Assembly (NCBI RefSeq): GCF_002797935.1
Contig: NZ_PGER01000001.1
Location: 2,170,001-2,234,000 of the forward strand
Source: Flavobacterium sp. 1
GTDB lineage: Bacteria; Bacteroidota; Bacteroidia; Flavobacteriales; Flavobacteriaceae
Direction: 5' to 3'
Length of the DNA stretch: 64,000 nucleotides
A program made the position numbers and the translations under genes. Shown here piece by piece: positions 43,998 to 53,701 of this stretch (its first letter is position 1; each line of letters opens with the position of its first letter). Below the pieces are notes generated by a model. It was given only the letters and a program-made list of their open reading frames with translations. It made no database searches and was not told the DNA's origin.

Positions 43998-45659
43998 TCA
44001 AACCAACTCCTTAAAATACTGCAGCAATACAGAATTATTATTCAATGTAGGCGTAAAAACTTCCAAAATACTTGGCCTGTCATTTTGAACATACAAAGAG
44101 TTTAATCCATTTATTAGACTAACTTCATCATTGGCACACAAATAATCCAATCCATACATTTTGGACAAGTGCTCGGCTGTTAAGTTATGGCTTGTTTCAA
44201 AAAAAGTATTAAAAACAGGTGTTTCTTCATGTCCGGGCAAAATCCTAAAAATACCGCCGCCTCCATTATTAATCAAAATGATTTTAAAGTTTTTTGGAAT
44301 ATAATTGTTCCAAAGTGCATTGCTATCGTATAAAAATCCAATGTCCCCAGTAATAAAAACTGCTGGTTTAGCATTGCCAACCGCAGCACCGATAGCAGTA
44401 GAAGTGCTTCCGTCTATCCCGCTGGTTCCTCTATTGCAGTATACTTCGATTGAACTGTCAATAGGAATTAATTGTGCATATCGAATAGCTGAACTGTTGC
44501 TTATTTGCAGCTGACTATTTTTTGGCAGACTTTGAATCACTTTTTCAAAAACCTTAAAATCGGTAAAAGGTATTTTGGACAAATAGATGTCGTGTTTTTC
44601 TTTGCGCAATGCTTTTACGGCATTCAATTGAGTGAAATAATTGCTTTCATTTTTTGAGGTTAATGGCAAAAAGGCATTGAAAAAAGTATTTGGTTCAACC
44701 TCAAAATGTTTTGTCAAACAGCCAAAAGTATCATAGGCTCTCAAAGTATCAATATGCCAATGGTGTTCGGGTTTGTATTTTCTAAAAAAAGCTTTAATAC
44801 GTTTGGAAACTACCATTCCGCCAAAAGTCACCAAGATTTCCGGACGAAAAGCCTCAAAATCTTCGGCGGTAAAAGGTGTTATAATGGTGTCAATATTACT
44901 TATAAAACTTGGATGGCACACATTAGAAGTGTTTTCGGTCATCACCACAACCGATTTATCATTGGCGAAAGCTTCAATCGTTTTATCATCAATTGCATTA
45001 GGATCGTTTACGCCAATCAATATCAATTTTCGGGCTGATTTGTTCCAAAGATCAGCATATTGTTTTAACTCCTCTAAATCAACAGTCTGCGGTACATTTG
45101 TGGAAGCGAAAACCAAACTATTGACACTTAACTCCGAAACAGTTTCATATAAAGGCTCTTCAAAAGGCGCGTTGATATGAACTGGTCCTTTTTTATCAAT
45201 CGCGGTATTGATAGCTTCATTGATTTTTTGATCATTCTCTGCCGAAACTTCCTCCAATAAATTAGCATTATACAAGGAATGATTAACAAAGACGTTTTCC
45301 TGTCGAATGGTTTGTCCGTCACCAATATCAATTTTACTCTGCGGTCTGTCTGCAGAAACCACAATTAATGGAATCTGGCTATAGAACGCTTCCGCAAAAG
45401 CAGGATAATAGTTCAATAAAGCCGAACCCGAAGTACAAACTAAAACGGTAGGCTTACGGGTTTGCTGGGCAATTCCCAAAGCGAAAAAAGCGGCAACGCG
45501 CTCATCGGCTATGCTGTAGCATTGAAAAGCGGGATTACTTGCAAAACCAATAGTAAGGGGTGCATTTCTTGAACCGGGAGATATAATGATGTTGGTGATT
45601 CCTTTTGCTAAAAAAATTTGAAGTATGCTTTGGGCTAAAGGTATTTTGGGGTAAGTCAT
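43998..45659 (-). CDS. menD: 2-succinyl-5-enolpyruvyl-6-hydroxy-3-cyclohexene-1-carboxylate synthase
   Basis: 553 residues, a full thiamine-diphosphate enzyme. The PGSRNAPLTI motif near residue 28, the SGSALLNYYPAFAEA segment, NRGTSGIDGSTSTAIGAA and GDIGFLYDSNALWN (diphosphate binding) are typical of MenD. It adds the succinyl-semialdehyde unit from 2-oxoglutarate to isochorismate in menaquinone synthesis, the main quinone of flavobacteria. No other men gene lies beside it here. Three TTTAAAAGTTTA-type repeats lie just upstream (45662-45700). Confidence 0.95.
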   Translation of the reverse strand: MTYPKIPLAQSILQIFLAKGITNIIISPGSRNAPLTIGFASNPAFQCYSIADERVAAFFALGIAQQTRKPTVLVCTSGSALLNYYPAFAEAFYSQIPLIVVSADRPQSKIDIGDGQTIRQENVFVNHSLYNANLLEEVSAENDQKINEAINTAIDKKGPVHINAPFEEPLYETVSELSVNSLVFASTNVPQTVDLEELKQYADLWNKSARKLILIGVNDPNAIDDKTIEAFANDKSVVVMTENTSNVCHPSFISNIDTIITPFTAEDFEAFRPEILVTFGGMVVSKRIKAFFRKYKPEHHWHIDTLRAYDTFGCLTKHFEVEPNTFFNAFLPLTSKNESNYFTQLNAVKALRKEKHDIYLSKIPFTDFKVFEKVIQSLPKNSQLQISNSSAIRYAQLIPIDSSIEVYCNRGTSGIDGSTSTAIGAAVGNAKPAVFITGDIGFLYDSNALWNNYIPKNFKIILINNGGGGIFRILPGHEETPVFNTFFETSHNLTAEHLSKMYGLDYLCANDEVSLINGLNSLYVQNDRPSILEVFTPTLNNNSVLLQYFKELV

Positions 45660-45796
45660 TTAAAAGATTTAAAAGTTTAACGTTTAAAAGTTTAAAACAA
45701 AACTTCTAAAATTGTTTTGCAAAGTTACAAAGTTGCTGAAGCTTTTCTGTTCATTTTGGTCATATTTTCATAATTTTGAACAACAAATAATTACAG

Positions 45797-46294
45797 ATGA
45801 AAATCAAATTAAGACCTTATCAAACCGAGGACACTCAAGCCATATTGGACATTATAAATTATAACATTCTAAATTCGACTGCCTTATACGATTATAACAT
45901 TCGGACTTACGAACAGCAAAAGGCAATATTGGAAGATAAAATCAATAAACATTTTCCTGTAATTGTTGCAGTAGAGGATCGAAAAGTAGTTGGTTTTGGA
46001 ATGTACAGTGAATTTAGATTCCGGGAAGCCTATAAATATACCGTAGAGCATTCTGTTTATGTGGAAAATGCCCATCACGGAAAAGGAATTGGAAAACTAT
46101 TACTGTACGAATTAATCCAATTGGCAAAAAAACAAAATCTTCATACAATGATTGCCGTAATCGACGCCGAAAATCAAAGCAGTGTTGAATTTCATGAAAA
46201 ATTTGGATTTAAAACCGTTGGGATTATAAAAGAATCAGGTTATAAATTTGAACGTTGGCTGGATTCCGTATTTATGCAGTTGATATTGGAATGA
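45797..46294 (+). CDS. GNAT-family N-acetyltransferase
   Basis: 165 residues, complete GNAT fold. The acetyl-CoA loop is VENAHHGKGIGKLLLYELI (about 92-110), followed by IAVIDAENQSSVEFHEKFGF, a segment typical of the phosphinothricin/methionine-sulfone acetyltransferase branch. Substrate unknown, most likely a small amine or amino acid analogue. Divergent from menD. Confidence 0.88.
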   Translation: MKIKLRPYQTEDTQAILDIINYNILNSTALYDYNIRTYEQQKAILEDKINKHFPVIVAVEDRKVVGFGMYSEFRFREAYKYTVEHSVYVENAHHGKGIGKLLLYELIQLAKKQNLHTMIAVIDAENQSSVEFHEKFGFKTVGIIKESGYKFERWLDSVFMQLILE

Positions 46295-46358
46295 TTTTTT
46301 GAGTAATTAGTGAATAGCAATTTGTAATTAGCTTTAATCATACAATTAAAATGTTATA

Positions 46359-46382
46359 CCTAAAACAGGAAACCTGTTAGGC
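46359..46382 (+). terminator. Hairpin after the acetyltransferase gene
   Basis: CCTAAAACAGG pairs with CCTGTTAGG around AAA with a small bulge. There is no clear T-tract, so terminator function is uncertain. Confidence 0.4.
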
Positions 46383-46437
46383 ATAAACAGCATAAAAACA
46401 TAATTACCACAGTAAATCATATCCTCATAAAGAATAG

Positions 46438-46445
46438 TATCTTTG
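46438..46445 (+). promoter_or_regulatory. -7 element of the dihydrouridine synthase gene
   Basis: TATCTTTG matches TAnnTTTG exactly and is followed by CGC. It is only 16 bases before the ATG at 46462, so the mRNA would have a very short leader. Confidence 0.6.
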
Positions 46446-46461
46446 CGCTTTTACAAATACT

Positions 46462-47406
46462 ATGAGTTTCACACTGCTTTCTTCTCCTTTGCAAGGATTT
46501 ACCGACTTTCGTTTTAGAAATGCTCAAAATAAATATTTTGGAGGAATAGACACTTTTTATTCTCCATACATTCGACTGAACGGAAAACTGGTCATAAAAT
46601 CCTCTTACGAACGTGATTTGCTTCCCGAAAATAATATGGGATTGGAAGTAATTCCGCAGGTGATTACAAACGATGCTGATGAATTTTTATTTGTGGCAAA
46701 ATATGTCCGTGAACTGGGATATAAAGAACTGAACTGGAATCTCGGCTGTCCGTATCCTATGGTTACCAAATCTGGTATGGGTTCCGGTCTTATCAGCAAT
46801 ACCGAAAAAATCAATCATATTCTGGATAAGGCTCATTCTGAAACCGATATTATTGTGTCTATGAAAATGCGTTTGGGCTACGACACCACCGAAGAAATTC
46901 TGGATGTACTGCCTATTTTAGACCAATACCCAATTAAAAATATTGCCATACATGCACGTATTGGTAAACAGCTGTATAAAGGCGGTGTTCATCTGGATGC
47001 ATTCCAGCAATGCATTGACAATACCAAACATAAATTGTATTATAACGGTGACATCACTTCGGTGGCCAAATTTCATGAAATGCAGGAACGTTTTCCTTCA
47101 ATTGATCATTGGATGATAGGAAGAGGTTTAATTGCTGATCCTTTTTTACCAAGTATGATCAAAAGTAATGCCTTAGAATATCCAAAAAATAAGATGGAAT
47201 TATTCGGTGCTTTTCACGATACACTTTATGAAGGTTACAGCGAATCATTGTCCGGACAAACGCATATTTTATTGAAAATGCATCATTTATGGGAGTACTT
47301 TTCGGTTATATTTTCAGATCCGCACAAAGTGCATAAAAACATTAAAAAATCCAAAAGCATCCGAAATTACGAAGCAACAGTCAAGGAAGTTATAGCTAAA
47401 GGTTAG
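46462..47406 (+). CDS. tRNA-dihydrouridine synthase
   Basis: 314 residues, DUS flavoprotein family, nearest in length and layout to DusC-type proteins. SPLQGFTDFRFR (residues 8-19) is the FMN-binding start, LNWNLGCPYPMVTKSGMGSG holds the catalytic cysteine, and the MKMRLGYD, HARIGKQLYKG and GRGLIADPF segments follow. It reduces uridines in tRNA. Cytoplasmic, single gene. Confidence 0.93.
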   Translation: MSFTLLSSPLQGFTDFRFRNAQNKYFGGIDTFYSPYIRLNGKLVIKSSYERDLLPENNMGLEVIPQVITNDADEFLFVAKYVRELGYKELNWNLGCPYPMVTKSGMGSGLISNTEKINHILDKAHSETDIIVSMKMRLGYDTTEEILDVLPILDQYPIKNIAIHARIGKQLYKGGVHLDAFQQCIDNTKHKLYYNGDITSVAKFHEMQERFPSIDHWMIGRGLIADPFLPSMIKSNALEYPKNKMELFGAFHDTLYEGYSESLSGQTHILLKMHHLWEYFSVIFSDPHKVHKNIKKSKSIRNYEATVKEVIAKG

Positions 47407-47433
47407 TTTTTAAAGTCAAAATAAATAATTCAT

Positions 47434-47465
47434 AAAAAAAGAGTCTGCCTCGCAAACTCTTTTTT
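47434..47465. terminator. Bidirectional terminator between dus and the glutathione peroxidase gene
   Basis: AAAAAGAGT and ACTCTTTTT pair across an 11-base loop, flanked by A and T runs on both strands. It lies between two convergent genes. Confidence 0.8.
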
Positions 47466-47510
47466 ATTACTGATCACTAAAAACCTGACCATTGCTTACT
47501 TTTTCAAAAA

Positions 47511-48056
47511 CTACGCCTTAATCCAATTCACCACTTCAGGATCCGTTGGTAATGTTTTTGGAGAAATTACTTTTTCTAATTCTCCTTTTTCATTAATAAG
47601 GTATTTTTGAAAATTCCATTTAACTTCAGAATCCTCTAAACCATTTTTAGATTTTTGAGTCAAAAATTGATAAACAGCACACATATCGTCCCCTTTTACC
47701 GAAACTTTATCCATCATAGGAAAGGTAACTCCATAATTCAACTGGCAAAAACTTGCAATTTCTTCGTTGGTTCCTGGTTCCTGCGAAGCAAAATTATTGG
47801 CAGGAAAACCAACAATTACAAAACCTTTTGCAGAATACTCTTTATACAAAGCCTCTAAATCTTTATATTGTGGCGTTAAACCGCATTTTGAAGCTGTATT
47901 TACAATCATGACTTTTTTACCTTTTAGTGACGCAAAATCAAAAGTCTTGCCGTACAAATCTTCTACTTTGAATTGATAAATGTTTTGTTTCACTTGTGCT
48001 TGAATTTGGATATTAAAAAGGAACATTACACAGATAACGGCTACTATTTTTTTCAT
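47511..48056 (-). CDS. Glutathione peroxidase family protein, exported
   Basis: 181 residues with a signal peptide (about 1-20, before QVKQN). The peroxidatic cysteine is in NTASKCGLTPQYKDL (a Cys form, not selenocysteine), followed by GFPANNFASQEPG and KWNFQKYLI with the conserved Gln and Trp. Such bacterial enzymes usually use thioredoxin-like reductants. The signal peptide puts it in the periplasm, which is less common than the cytoplasmic form. Confidence 0.92.
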   Translation of the reverse strand: MKKIVAVICVMFLFNIQIQAQVKQNIYQFKVEDLYGKTFDFASLKGKKVMIVNTASKCGLTPQYKDLEALYKEYSAKGFVIVGFPANNFASQEPGTNEEIASFCQLNYGVTFPMMDKVSVKGDDMCAVYQFLTQKSKNGLEDSEVKWNFQKYLINEKGELEKVISPKTLPTDPEVVNWIKA

Positions 48057-48125
48057 GGCTTATTTTTTTATAAAATTAAAAAAATATATGTTTCTCCGAG
48101 TATTATTATCAGATATCTTAAAAAG

Positions 48126-48230
48126 AAAAAAACGCTCCTTTTTGGAGCGTTTTTAAACTAAACAATAACCAAATTTAGATCCCCCAATCTAAACTAACTT
48201 TAAATCTACTAACCAAATAGATTAAAAAAA
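48126..48230 (-). ncRNA. Putative small RNA, unit A of a tandem array
   Basis: On the minus strand a box resembling those of units B and C (ATTGGGGGATC at its end, 48179-48189, preceded by TTAGTAGATTTAAAG) is followed after about 25 bases by the hairpin AAACGCTCC/GGAGCGTTT and seven T (ending near 48126). No gene precedes this terminator on the minus strand, so it must end a non-coding transcript. It is the most divergent of the three units and I see no clear -7 element upstream. Confidence 0.55.
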
Positions 48231-48346
48231 CACAAAATCATTCCAATTTTGCATTTATAAATTATCAAATAACATGCCAAAATGCAATTTAAATTAAAAA
48301 AGATAAATTTAAATTAAGCTCATTACTCTTAATTATTTGCACAAAA

Positions 48347-48452
48347 AAAGAGGCTCTAAAAAAACCTCTTTAATTGATAATTTTTATCAGATTCCCCCAT
48401 GTAATTTATTTCCCTAAACCTAACCTACTAAATCTAAAAAAATTACAAATCC
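48347..48452 (-). ncRNA. Putative small RNA, unit B of a tandem array
   Basis: The minus strand carries TTTAGTAGGTTAGGTTTAGG and then ACATGGGGG (box at 48394-48440). A hairpin AAAGAGG/CCTCTTT (48371-48347) with seven T follows. A perfect -7 element TATATTTG (minus strand, 48490-48483) lies upstream and would start a transcript near 48477, about 130 bases long. The box is nearly identical to that of unit C. An ATG in the box opens only 14 codons that end in the terminator, so I treat it as non-coding. Confidence 0.65.
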
Positions 48453-48696
48453 TTACAAATCATCTTTTTATGAATAGATATGCAAATATATAATTTTAAA
48501 TCTTTTATCCTACTAAAATACCAATTTTATCGATTAAATACATTATTTTACAATAAAAATAAGATTAAAGCTACAAATAATAATAAATTTACTTAGATGA
48601 AATTAAAATTCATTACTGTACTAAAAGTTTTAAAAACTTCACATTGATTATTCAAACAATACGATGACTGGAATGGAAAACATTTAATGTCATAAA

Positions 48697-48810
48697 AAAA
48701 AGATGCTTCTGACAGAAACATCTTTTAATGAAATAATTGATAGTCTTATTGGACGCCCCCATGTACTTTTATTTTCCTAAACCTAACCTACTAAATTTAA
48801 AATTAATCCT
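48697..48810 (-). ncRNA. Putative small RNA, unit C of a tandem array
   Basis: Same design as unit B: TTTAGTAGGTTAGGTTTAGG and ACATGGGGG (box at 48756-48798), then the hairpin AAGATGTTTCTG/CAGAAGCATCTT and eight T (to 48694). A perfect -7 element TAAATTTG (minus strand, 48865-48858) lies upstream; the transcript would be about 155 bases. The terminator stem differs in sequence from those of A and B while the box is kept, as expected for RNA copies under selection. Confidence 0.65.
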
Positions 48811-49167
48811 TAAAAATACAAATCCTTAAAACTATCCCTATCTCTAAATGTATAAAACAAATTTAGGACAATAAAATTATAAAACACCTATTAAAAACTA
48901 AAATAATCGATGAAATACATTAAATACTAAATAAAGTAAGATTTAAGCTTCTAATATGTATTACAAAATATAATCTTATACTCTAACAGAATTTCAAAAA
49001 ACAATCTATAAAAATCCATAACAATAAAATCAAATAAGGCCTTGTTCTTTGAACAGCAGCTTGTAAACAAATCATGATACATAACTTACTAATCTAAACC
49101 ACAATTATTATTTAGAAAAAAATTACAAACACCTGACAAAACCTTTAATCAACATTTTTTGCTCAAA

Positions 49168-49199
49168 ACAAAAAAAGCTAATCTTTCGATCAGCCTTTT
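49168..49199 (-). terminator. Terminator of ccsBA
   Basis: GGCTGATC and GATTAGCT pair (one G-T) around a GAAA tetraloop and are followed by seven T on the minus strand. It lies 20 bases past the ccsBA stop. Confidence 0.85.
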
Positions 49200-49218
49200 T
49201 AAACATTCTTATAGAATT

Positions 49219-52200
49219 CTATTTTTTATAAAACTTCCTGTATTTGGGATATGTCACTGCCCCTATTAATGAAATTGTACCCAACGAATACCAAATCCAG
49301 CTCAATGAATGTGCTTCACCGCTTGCGTAGGAATGCAATCCTACTAAATGGAAATTCACCCCATAATAGGTAAATAAAATGGAAATAAAAGCAAACATAC
49401 TCATTAGGTTAAAAATCCATTTCCCTCTTAATGAAGGAACGAATCGAGCATGTATTACAAAAGCATAAACCATAATACTGATTAATGCCCAAGTTTCTTT
49501 TGGATCCCATCCCCAGTAACGCCCCCAGCTTTCATTGGCCCATTGTCCTCCGAGAAAATTTCCTATAGTCAGCATTATCAAGCCCACCGTTAATGCCATT
49601 TCGTTAATATAAGTGATCTCTTTAATATTTAAAAACATCTTGGCTTTGTTCTTTTCATTGGTAAAAAGAATCAAAAGAAGCGATACAAAACCTAAAATCA
49701 TCCCTAAAGCAAATGGTCCATAACTGGCCACAATAACAGCTACATGAATCATTAACCAATATGAATTAAGGACTGGCTGTAAATTAGCTATTTCTGGATC
49801 AATCCAATTAGCATAAGCAGCCGAAAGTATCATTGCTGTGACAAACGCAGCCGAAGCAACTGTCAATTTTGATTTTATATCAAATACCAATCCAAAAAAC
49901 ATAGTCGCCCAAGCCACATATACAATGGCTTCATACGCATTACTCCAAGGTGCATGACCCGAAATGTACCAGCGCGCTACCAAAGTAATGGTATGCAGCA
50001 GAAAAAATACTGCAATAATCACATGCATCGAATTGACTAAAATACGCAACAGTTTTGAATCTTTAAAAATTTGAAGAATCGTAAATATCAGCATTAAAAT
50101 CGCAGCAAACAGATAGGCAAAAGGCAGTTTCTGAAGCAGATCATATTTGTTGTAGGCAATTTCAAGATTAATTTTATCCTCGCTTGGCATTACTTTGCTT
50201 CCAAATTTTTTCTGAAAACCATTGATGCTTTCCAATAGCTCATCGGCTGTTTTATAGTTCTTAGTTTCTATAGCATGTCCTAATGTTCCAAAATAAAGAG
50301 GCAAAATACTTTTGGTATAAGTAGAATCCATTCCTTTTAAACCAGCATGTTCCAGTTCCAAATACGAAATCCATTTATTGTTTGGCTCATTCGGTATTGG
50401 AAAAATCCTCAATATGCTGCCGCTCAAGGCCGATTCCATTAGGTTTACTTTCTTATCGGTTTCTACAAAATCTTTCTCAAACTGATTGGGATTTCCGGCT
50501 TTGTAGGCTCCGTCCAAATATGGAGATAATTTATAATTTCCTTTTTTGTCAAAGAAAGCAATAAAAGGAGCATAAGTATCTTTGGAATCAACTCCGATAA
50601 TTTTTCGAATACTGTCATTTCCGGGTTTAATATAAATAAGCGGAATTTCAATCCACAATTGTGCGCTTTGGGTCATCGATAAAAATACCTGATCCGAATT
50701 CATTCCGTTATACGTATCTGAATGACTAACTTTTCGCAACAACTCAGACGAGAAAGTATTGATTGGTTTCATTCTTCCGCCGGCATCCTGAATAATCAAT
50801 CTACCAAATTTTGCCGCATGTTCTTTGGTTACAGTATAAGCCGTCAATACCGAATCCAATTGTTTCTGAGTTGGCTTTACCCTCACATGAGCCGGACTTT
50901 CGATAGGCGATTCATCAGCCTTTTCTGTTGAATGGTCATGATCGTGTTCTTGCGCAAAACCACACAAACTAAACAGCAATATAAAAATCGTTAGCAGTTT
51001 TGCTTTCTTATTTTTCACCACATCCAATTTTCTTTTCAAATCAGCAAAACGGGAATTTTTTACAAACAAAATAGCGAGCATACTGAAAAACAGCAAAAAA
51101 TATCCAATATAAGTGATAGTTGTCCCCCAATAATCATGATTTACTGACAATACAGTTCCTTTTTCGTCCGGATCAAATGAAGACTGAAAAAAACGATATC
51201 CTTCATGATCCAATACGTGATTCATATAAATTCTGGCATCAAATGGTTTCACAGAATCCTGAACGGTTACCTGGCTTTCGAAAGAAGAATAACTTTTCTC
51301 AGTTCCTGGATATTTTTGAGCAATAAAATCATTTAGTTTTATTTTAAACGGCAATACATACGCTTTGCTTCCGTAGAAAAAGCTGTACTCCTGCCCTCCT
51401 ATTTTTACCGTTTTAGAATCACCTACTTTTCCTTTTGAACCTAACAACGTTATTAATTCTTCTTTACCATTCGCAATTAATTTTACAGCTAAAACATCTT
51501 CATGATTCTTTTCTTTAAAATTATTTTTGGTTTCATAATCAATTACACCCGTGACAGCTGGCTCAGGAAAAACAAAACGAATGTCCCCAATGCTGTACAA
51601 AGAACGCATCATTAAAGGCTGCGCAATGTCTTTAACTACTTTGCCCTCTAATTTATCAGCCATTCTCATAAAATTTCCTTCAAAAGGCATTTGAATCGTA
51701 TAATCACTTCCTGCTGTGCTGATATTTATAGCGCCTTGGGTAAATTTATTTAACGCAAAAAGTACATTATGAATGTTCTGCACCTCGCCTGATTTCAAGA
51801 AATGTTCCTCTCTGCCGCCAGCTCCAGCTTCGACCAATTTAAAATACTGACTCCCCTTCGGATCTGGTTTCACATATTCTTTGGCACCCATAATAAATTT
51901 TTCGTAGCGTACTTCAAAAGGATTTCCTGCAAAATCACCTTTCATTGTAAAATTATTATCAGTAACGGGAGATAATAACAATGGTTTTTCAAAAACCCTT
52001 CGTTTCATTTCCCCTTTATATTCTCCATCAACAAAAAGAGTCAGGAATGTTTTATCCGAATAAAACTGATTCTCTGCAGCGCCTTCGCGAATAGGCATCA
52101 TTCCTTCAAAACTAATATAACGTGTGATAAAAGCTCCCGCTATAATAAATACAAAAGACAAATGCAGTAACAAAGTCGCCCATTTTTCTTTTCTCAACAA

Positions 52201-52410
52201 TTTATAACGCTTGATATTTCCAATAAAATTAATCATGAAGAAGCCCATAATAGCTTCAAACCACCAAGTGTTATAGATTAAAATTCGAGCGGTATCAGTA
52301 TTGTATTTACTTTCTATAAAAGTTCCAGTACCCATTGCTATTGCAAAAGTTAAAAACAATACAGCCATTAATCGGGTTGAGAAAAGGACAGAGAATAATT
52401 TTTTATCCAT
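49219..52410 (-). CDS. ccsBA: Cytochrome c biogenesis protein, fused ResB-CcsA (system II)
   Basis: 1063 residues. The N-terminal ResB/CcsB part has membrane segments near 13-30, 45-65, 75-95 and 420-445 around a long periplasmic domain. A second periplasmic stretch (about 465-790) begins with an HDHDHS patch. The C-terminal CcsA part has multiple helices and the haem-handling WD-type motif WGRYWGWDPKETWA, with further helix histidines (HVIIAVFFLLH, MIHVAVIVASYG). It exports haem and attaches it to apocytochromes c. Fusions of this type are known in Bacteroidota and epsilonproteobacteria. Single-gene unit. Confidence 0.95.
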   Translation of the reverse strand: MDKKLFSVLFSTRLMAVLFLTFAIAMGTGTFIESKYNTDTARILIYNTWWFEAIMGFFMINFIGNIKRYKLLRKEKWATLLLHLSFVFIIAGAFITRYISFEGMMPIREGAAENQFYSDKTFLTLFVDGEYKGEMKRRVFEKPLLLSPVTDNNFTMKGDFAGNPFEVRYEKFIMGAKEYVKPDPKGSQYFKLVEAGAGGREEHFLKSGEVQNIHNVLFALNKFTQGAINISTAGSDYTIQMPFEGNFMRMADKLEGKVVKDIAQPLMMRSLYSIGDIRFVFPEPAVTGVIDYETKNNFKEKNHEDVLAVKLIANGKEELITLLGSKGKVGDSKTVKIGGQEYSFFYGSKAYVLPFKIKLNDFIAQKYPGTEKSYSSFESQVTVQDSVKPFDARIYMNHVLDHEGYRFFQSSFDPDEKGTVLSVNHDYWGTTITYIGYFLLFFSMLAILFVKNSRFADLKRKLDVVKNKKAKLLTIFILLFSLCGFAQEHDHDHSTEKADESPIESPAHVRVKPTQKQLDSVLTAYTVTKEHAAKFGRLIIQDAGGRMKPINTFSSELLRKVSHSDTYNGMNSDQVFLSMTQSAQLWIEIPLIYIKPGNDSIRKIIGVDSKDTYAPFIAFFDKKGNYKLSPYLDGAYKAGNPNQFEKDFVETDKKVNLMESALSGSILRIFPIPNEPNNKWISYLELEHAGLKGMDSTYTKSILPLYFGTLGHAIETKNYKTADELLESINGFQKKFGSKVMPSEDKINLEIAYNKYDLLQKLPFAYLFAAILMLIFTILQIFKDSKLLRILVNSMHVIIAVFFLLHTITLVARWYISGHAPWSNAYEAIVYVAWATMFFGLVFDIKSKLTVASAAFVTAMILSAAYANWIDPEIANLQPVLNSYWLMIHVAVIVASYGPFALGMILGFVSLLLILFTNEKNKAKMFLNIKEITYINEMALTVGLIMLTIGNFLGGQWANESWGRYWGWDPKETWALISIMVYAFVIHARFVPSLRGKWIFNLMSMFAFISILFTYYGVNFHLVGLHSYASGEAHSLSWIWYSLGTISLIGAVTYPKYRKFYKK

Positions 52411-52580
52411 TTGGGAATAAATTACGTTTGTATAAAGTGTCGCAAAAGTACTTAAAAATGTCCACTTGTTTAAGGACTTAATTGTTAATTTAATCCAAAA
52501 TTAAGGCACCTTTATTTCTAAACGGAAGGCATAAATACAAGTAAATGAAGTGATAATTAGGGCTAAAAATAATAAGATGA

Positions 52581-52612
52581 ATGAGACTGCTCAAAAAGAA
52601 GGAACAGCCTCA
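52581..52612 (-). terminator. Hairpin after the arsenic operon
   Basis: GAGGCTGTTC and GAGCAGTCTC pair with two wobble pairs, across TCCTTTTT-type loop bases, directly after the ACR3 stop at 52617. The T-tract is weak. Confidence 0.5.
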
Positions 52613-52616
52613 ATAA

Positions 52617-53696
52617 TTATTTTTTGTAAATTTCTGTTCCAAAATATTTTTTTCTGAACCAAAAAGCAACGTTTACAAGAGCAATTAATGCTGGAACTTC
52701 AACCAAAGGTCCTATTACACCTGCAAATGCCTGCCCGCTATTGATTCCGAAAACACCAATAGCTACCGCAATTGCTAATTCAAAATTATTTCCTGTTGCC
52801 GTAAATGCAATTGCAGCAGATTTTGAATAATCTGCACCAAAATATTTCCCGATGAAGAAACTAACAACAAACATTACAACAAAATAAATAACTAAAGGAA
52901 TGGCAATCCGGATTACATCCATTGGAATCTGTACAATCAGTTCGCCTTTTAGGCTAAACATAATCAAAATTGTAAATAATAATGCAATTAAAGTAATTGG
53001 CGAAATCACTGGAACATATTTTGTCTGAAACCATTCTTCCCCTTTTAATTTAATTAATGTATATCGGCTGATGATGCCAAGTGCAAACGGAATTCCTAAA
53101 TAAACACCTACACTTTCAGCAATTTGGCCAATGCTAATATTTACTTCAAAACCTGTATAACCAAAATATGGGGGCAAAACAGTAATAAAAAAATAAGCGT
53201 AAACACTGTAAAGCAATACTTGAAAAATACTATTCAAGGCAATTAATCCAGCTCCATATTCCCGATTTCCTTCAGCCAAATCATTCCAAACAACGACCAT
53301 TGCGATACAGCGTGCCAAACCAATTAAAATTAAGCCTATCATATATTCGGGATAGCCTTTTAGGAAAAGTAATGCTAATGAAAACATTAATACAGGACCA
53401 ACAATCCAATTTAGAAATAAGGATGCACCAAGAATTTTTACATTCTTGAAAACTTCGCCCATTTGCTCATATTTTACTTTTGCCAAAGGCGGATACATCA
53501 TTAAGATCAATCCAACTGCCAAAGGAACATTAGTCGTTCCGCTTGAAAATGAGTTGATAAAACCACTGCTTGATGGTATGAAATAACCTATTGAAACTCC
53601 AATCACCATTGCAAGGAATATCCAAAGTGTTAAATAACGATCTAAAAAGCTTAACTTTTTTCTCCCTGCCACTGGCACACAATTATTTGCTGACAT
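52617..53696 (-). CDS. arsB: ACR3-family arsenite efflux transporter
   Basis: 359 residues, ten predicted membrane segments. The conserved cysteine segment [16 protein letters not shown] and the later [21 protein letters not shown] are diagnostic of ACR3 rather than ArsB-type pumps. It exports arsenite using the proton gradient. It is last in the arsR-DUF6428-arsC-ACR3 operon, five bases after arsC. The name arsB is often used for ACR3 pumps although the families are unrelated. Confidence 0.93.
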   Translation of the reverse strand: MSANNCVPVAGRKKLSFLDRYLTLWIFLAMVIGVSIGYFIPSSSGFINSFSSGTTNVPLAVGLILMMYPPLAKVKYEQMGEVFKNVKILGASLFLNWIVGPVLMFSLALLFLKGYPEYMIGLILIGLARCIAMVVVWNDLAEGNREYGAGLIALNSIFQVLLYSVYAYFFITVLPPYFGYTGFEVNISIGQIAESVGVYLGIPFALGIISRYTLIKLKGEEWFQTKYVPVISPITLIALLFTILIMFSLKGELIVQIPMDVIRIAIPLVIYFVVMFVVSFFIGKYFGADYSKSAAIAFTATGNNFELAIAVAIGVFGINSGQAFAGVIGPLVEVPALIALVNVAFWFRKKYFGTEIYKK

Positions 53697-53701
53697 AACT
53701 A

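Noticed and set aside
44773..45180. 135-codon frame antisense to menD
   Set aside because: Covers conserved MenD sequence and shows no family features.
48126..48154. The hairpin near 48140 as terminator for a plus-strand transcript
   Set aside because: No plus-strand gene precedes it, and the longer T-run is on the minus strand, after the small RNA box.
48356..48400. 14-codon frame starting at the ATG of small RNA unit B
   Set aside because: It ends inside the terminator stem, and the equivalent frame in unit C runs through its terminator. This does not look like a conserved peptide.
48181..48800. CRISPR array, suggested by repeated boxes at 48181, 48394 and 48756
   Set aside because: Only three copies, irregular spacing of about 200-360 bases, each tied to a terminator, and no cas genes.
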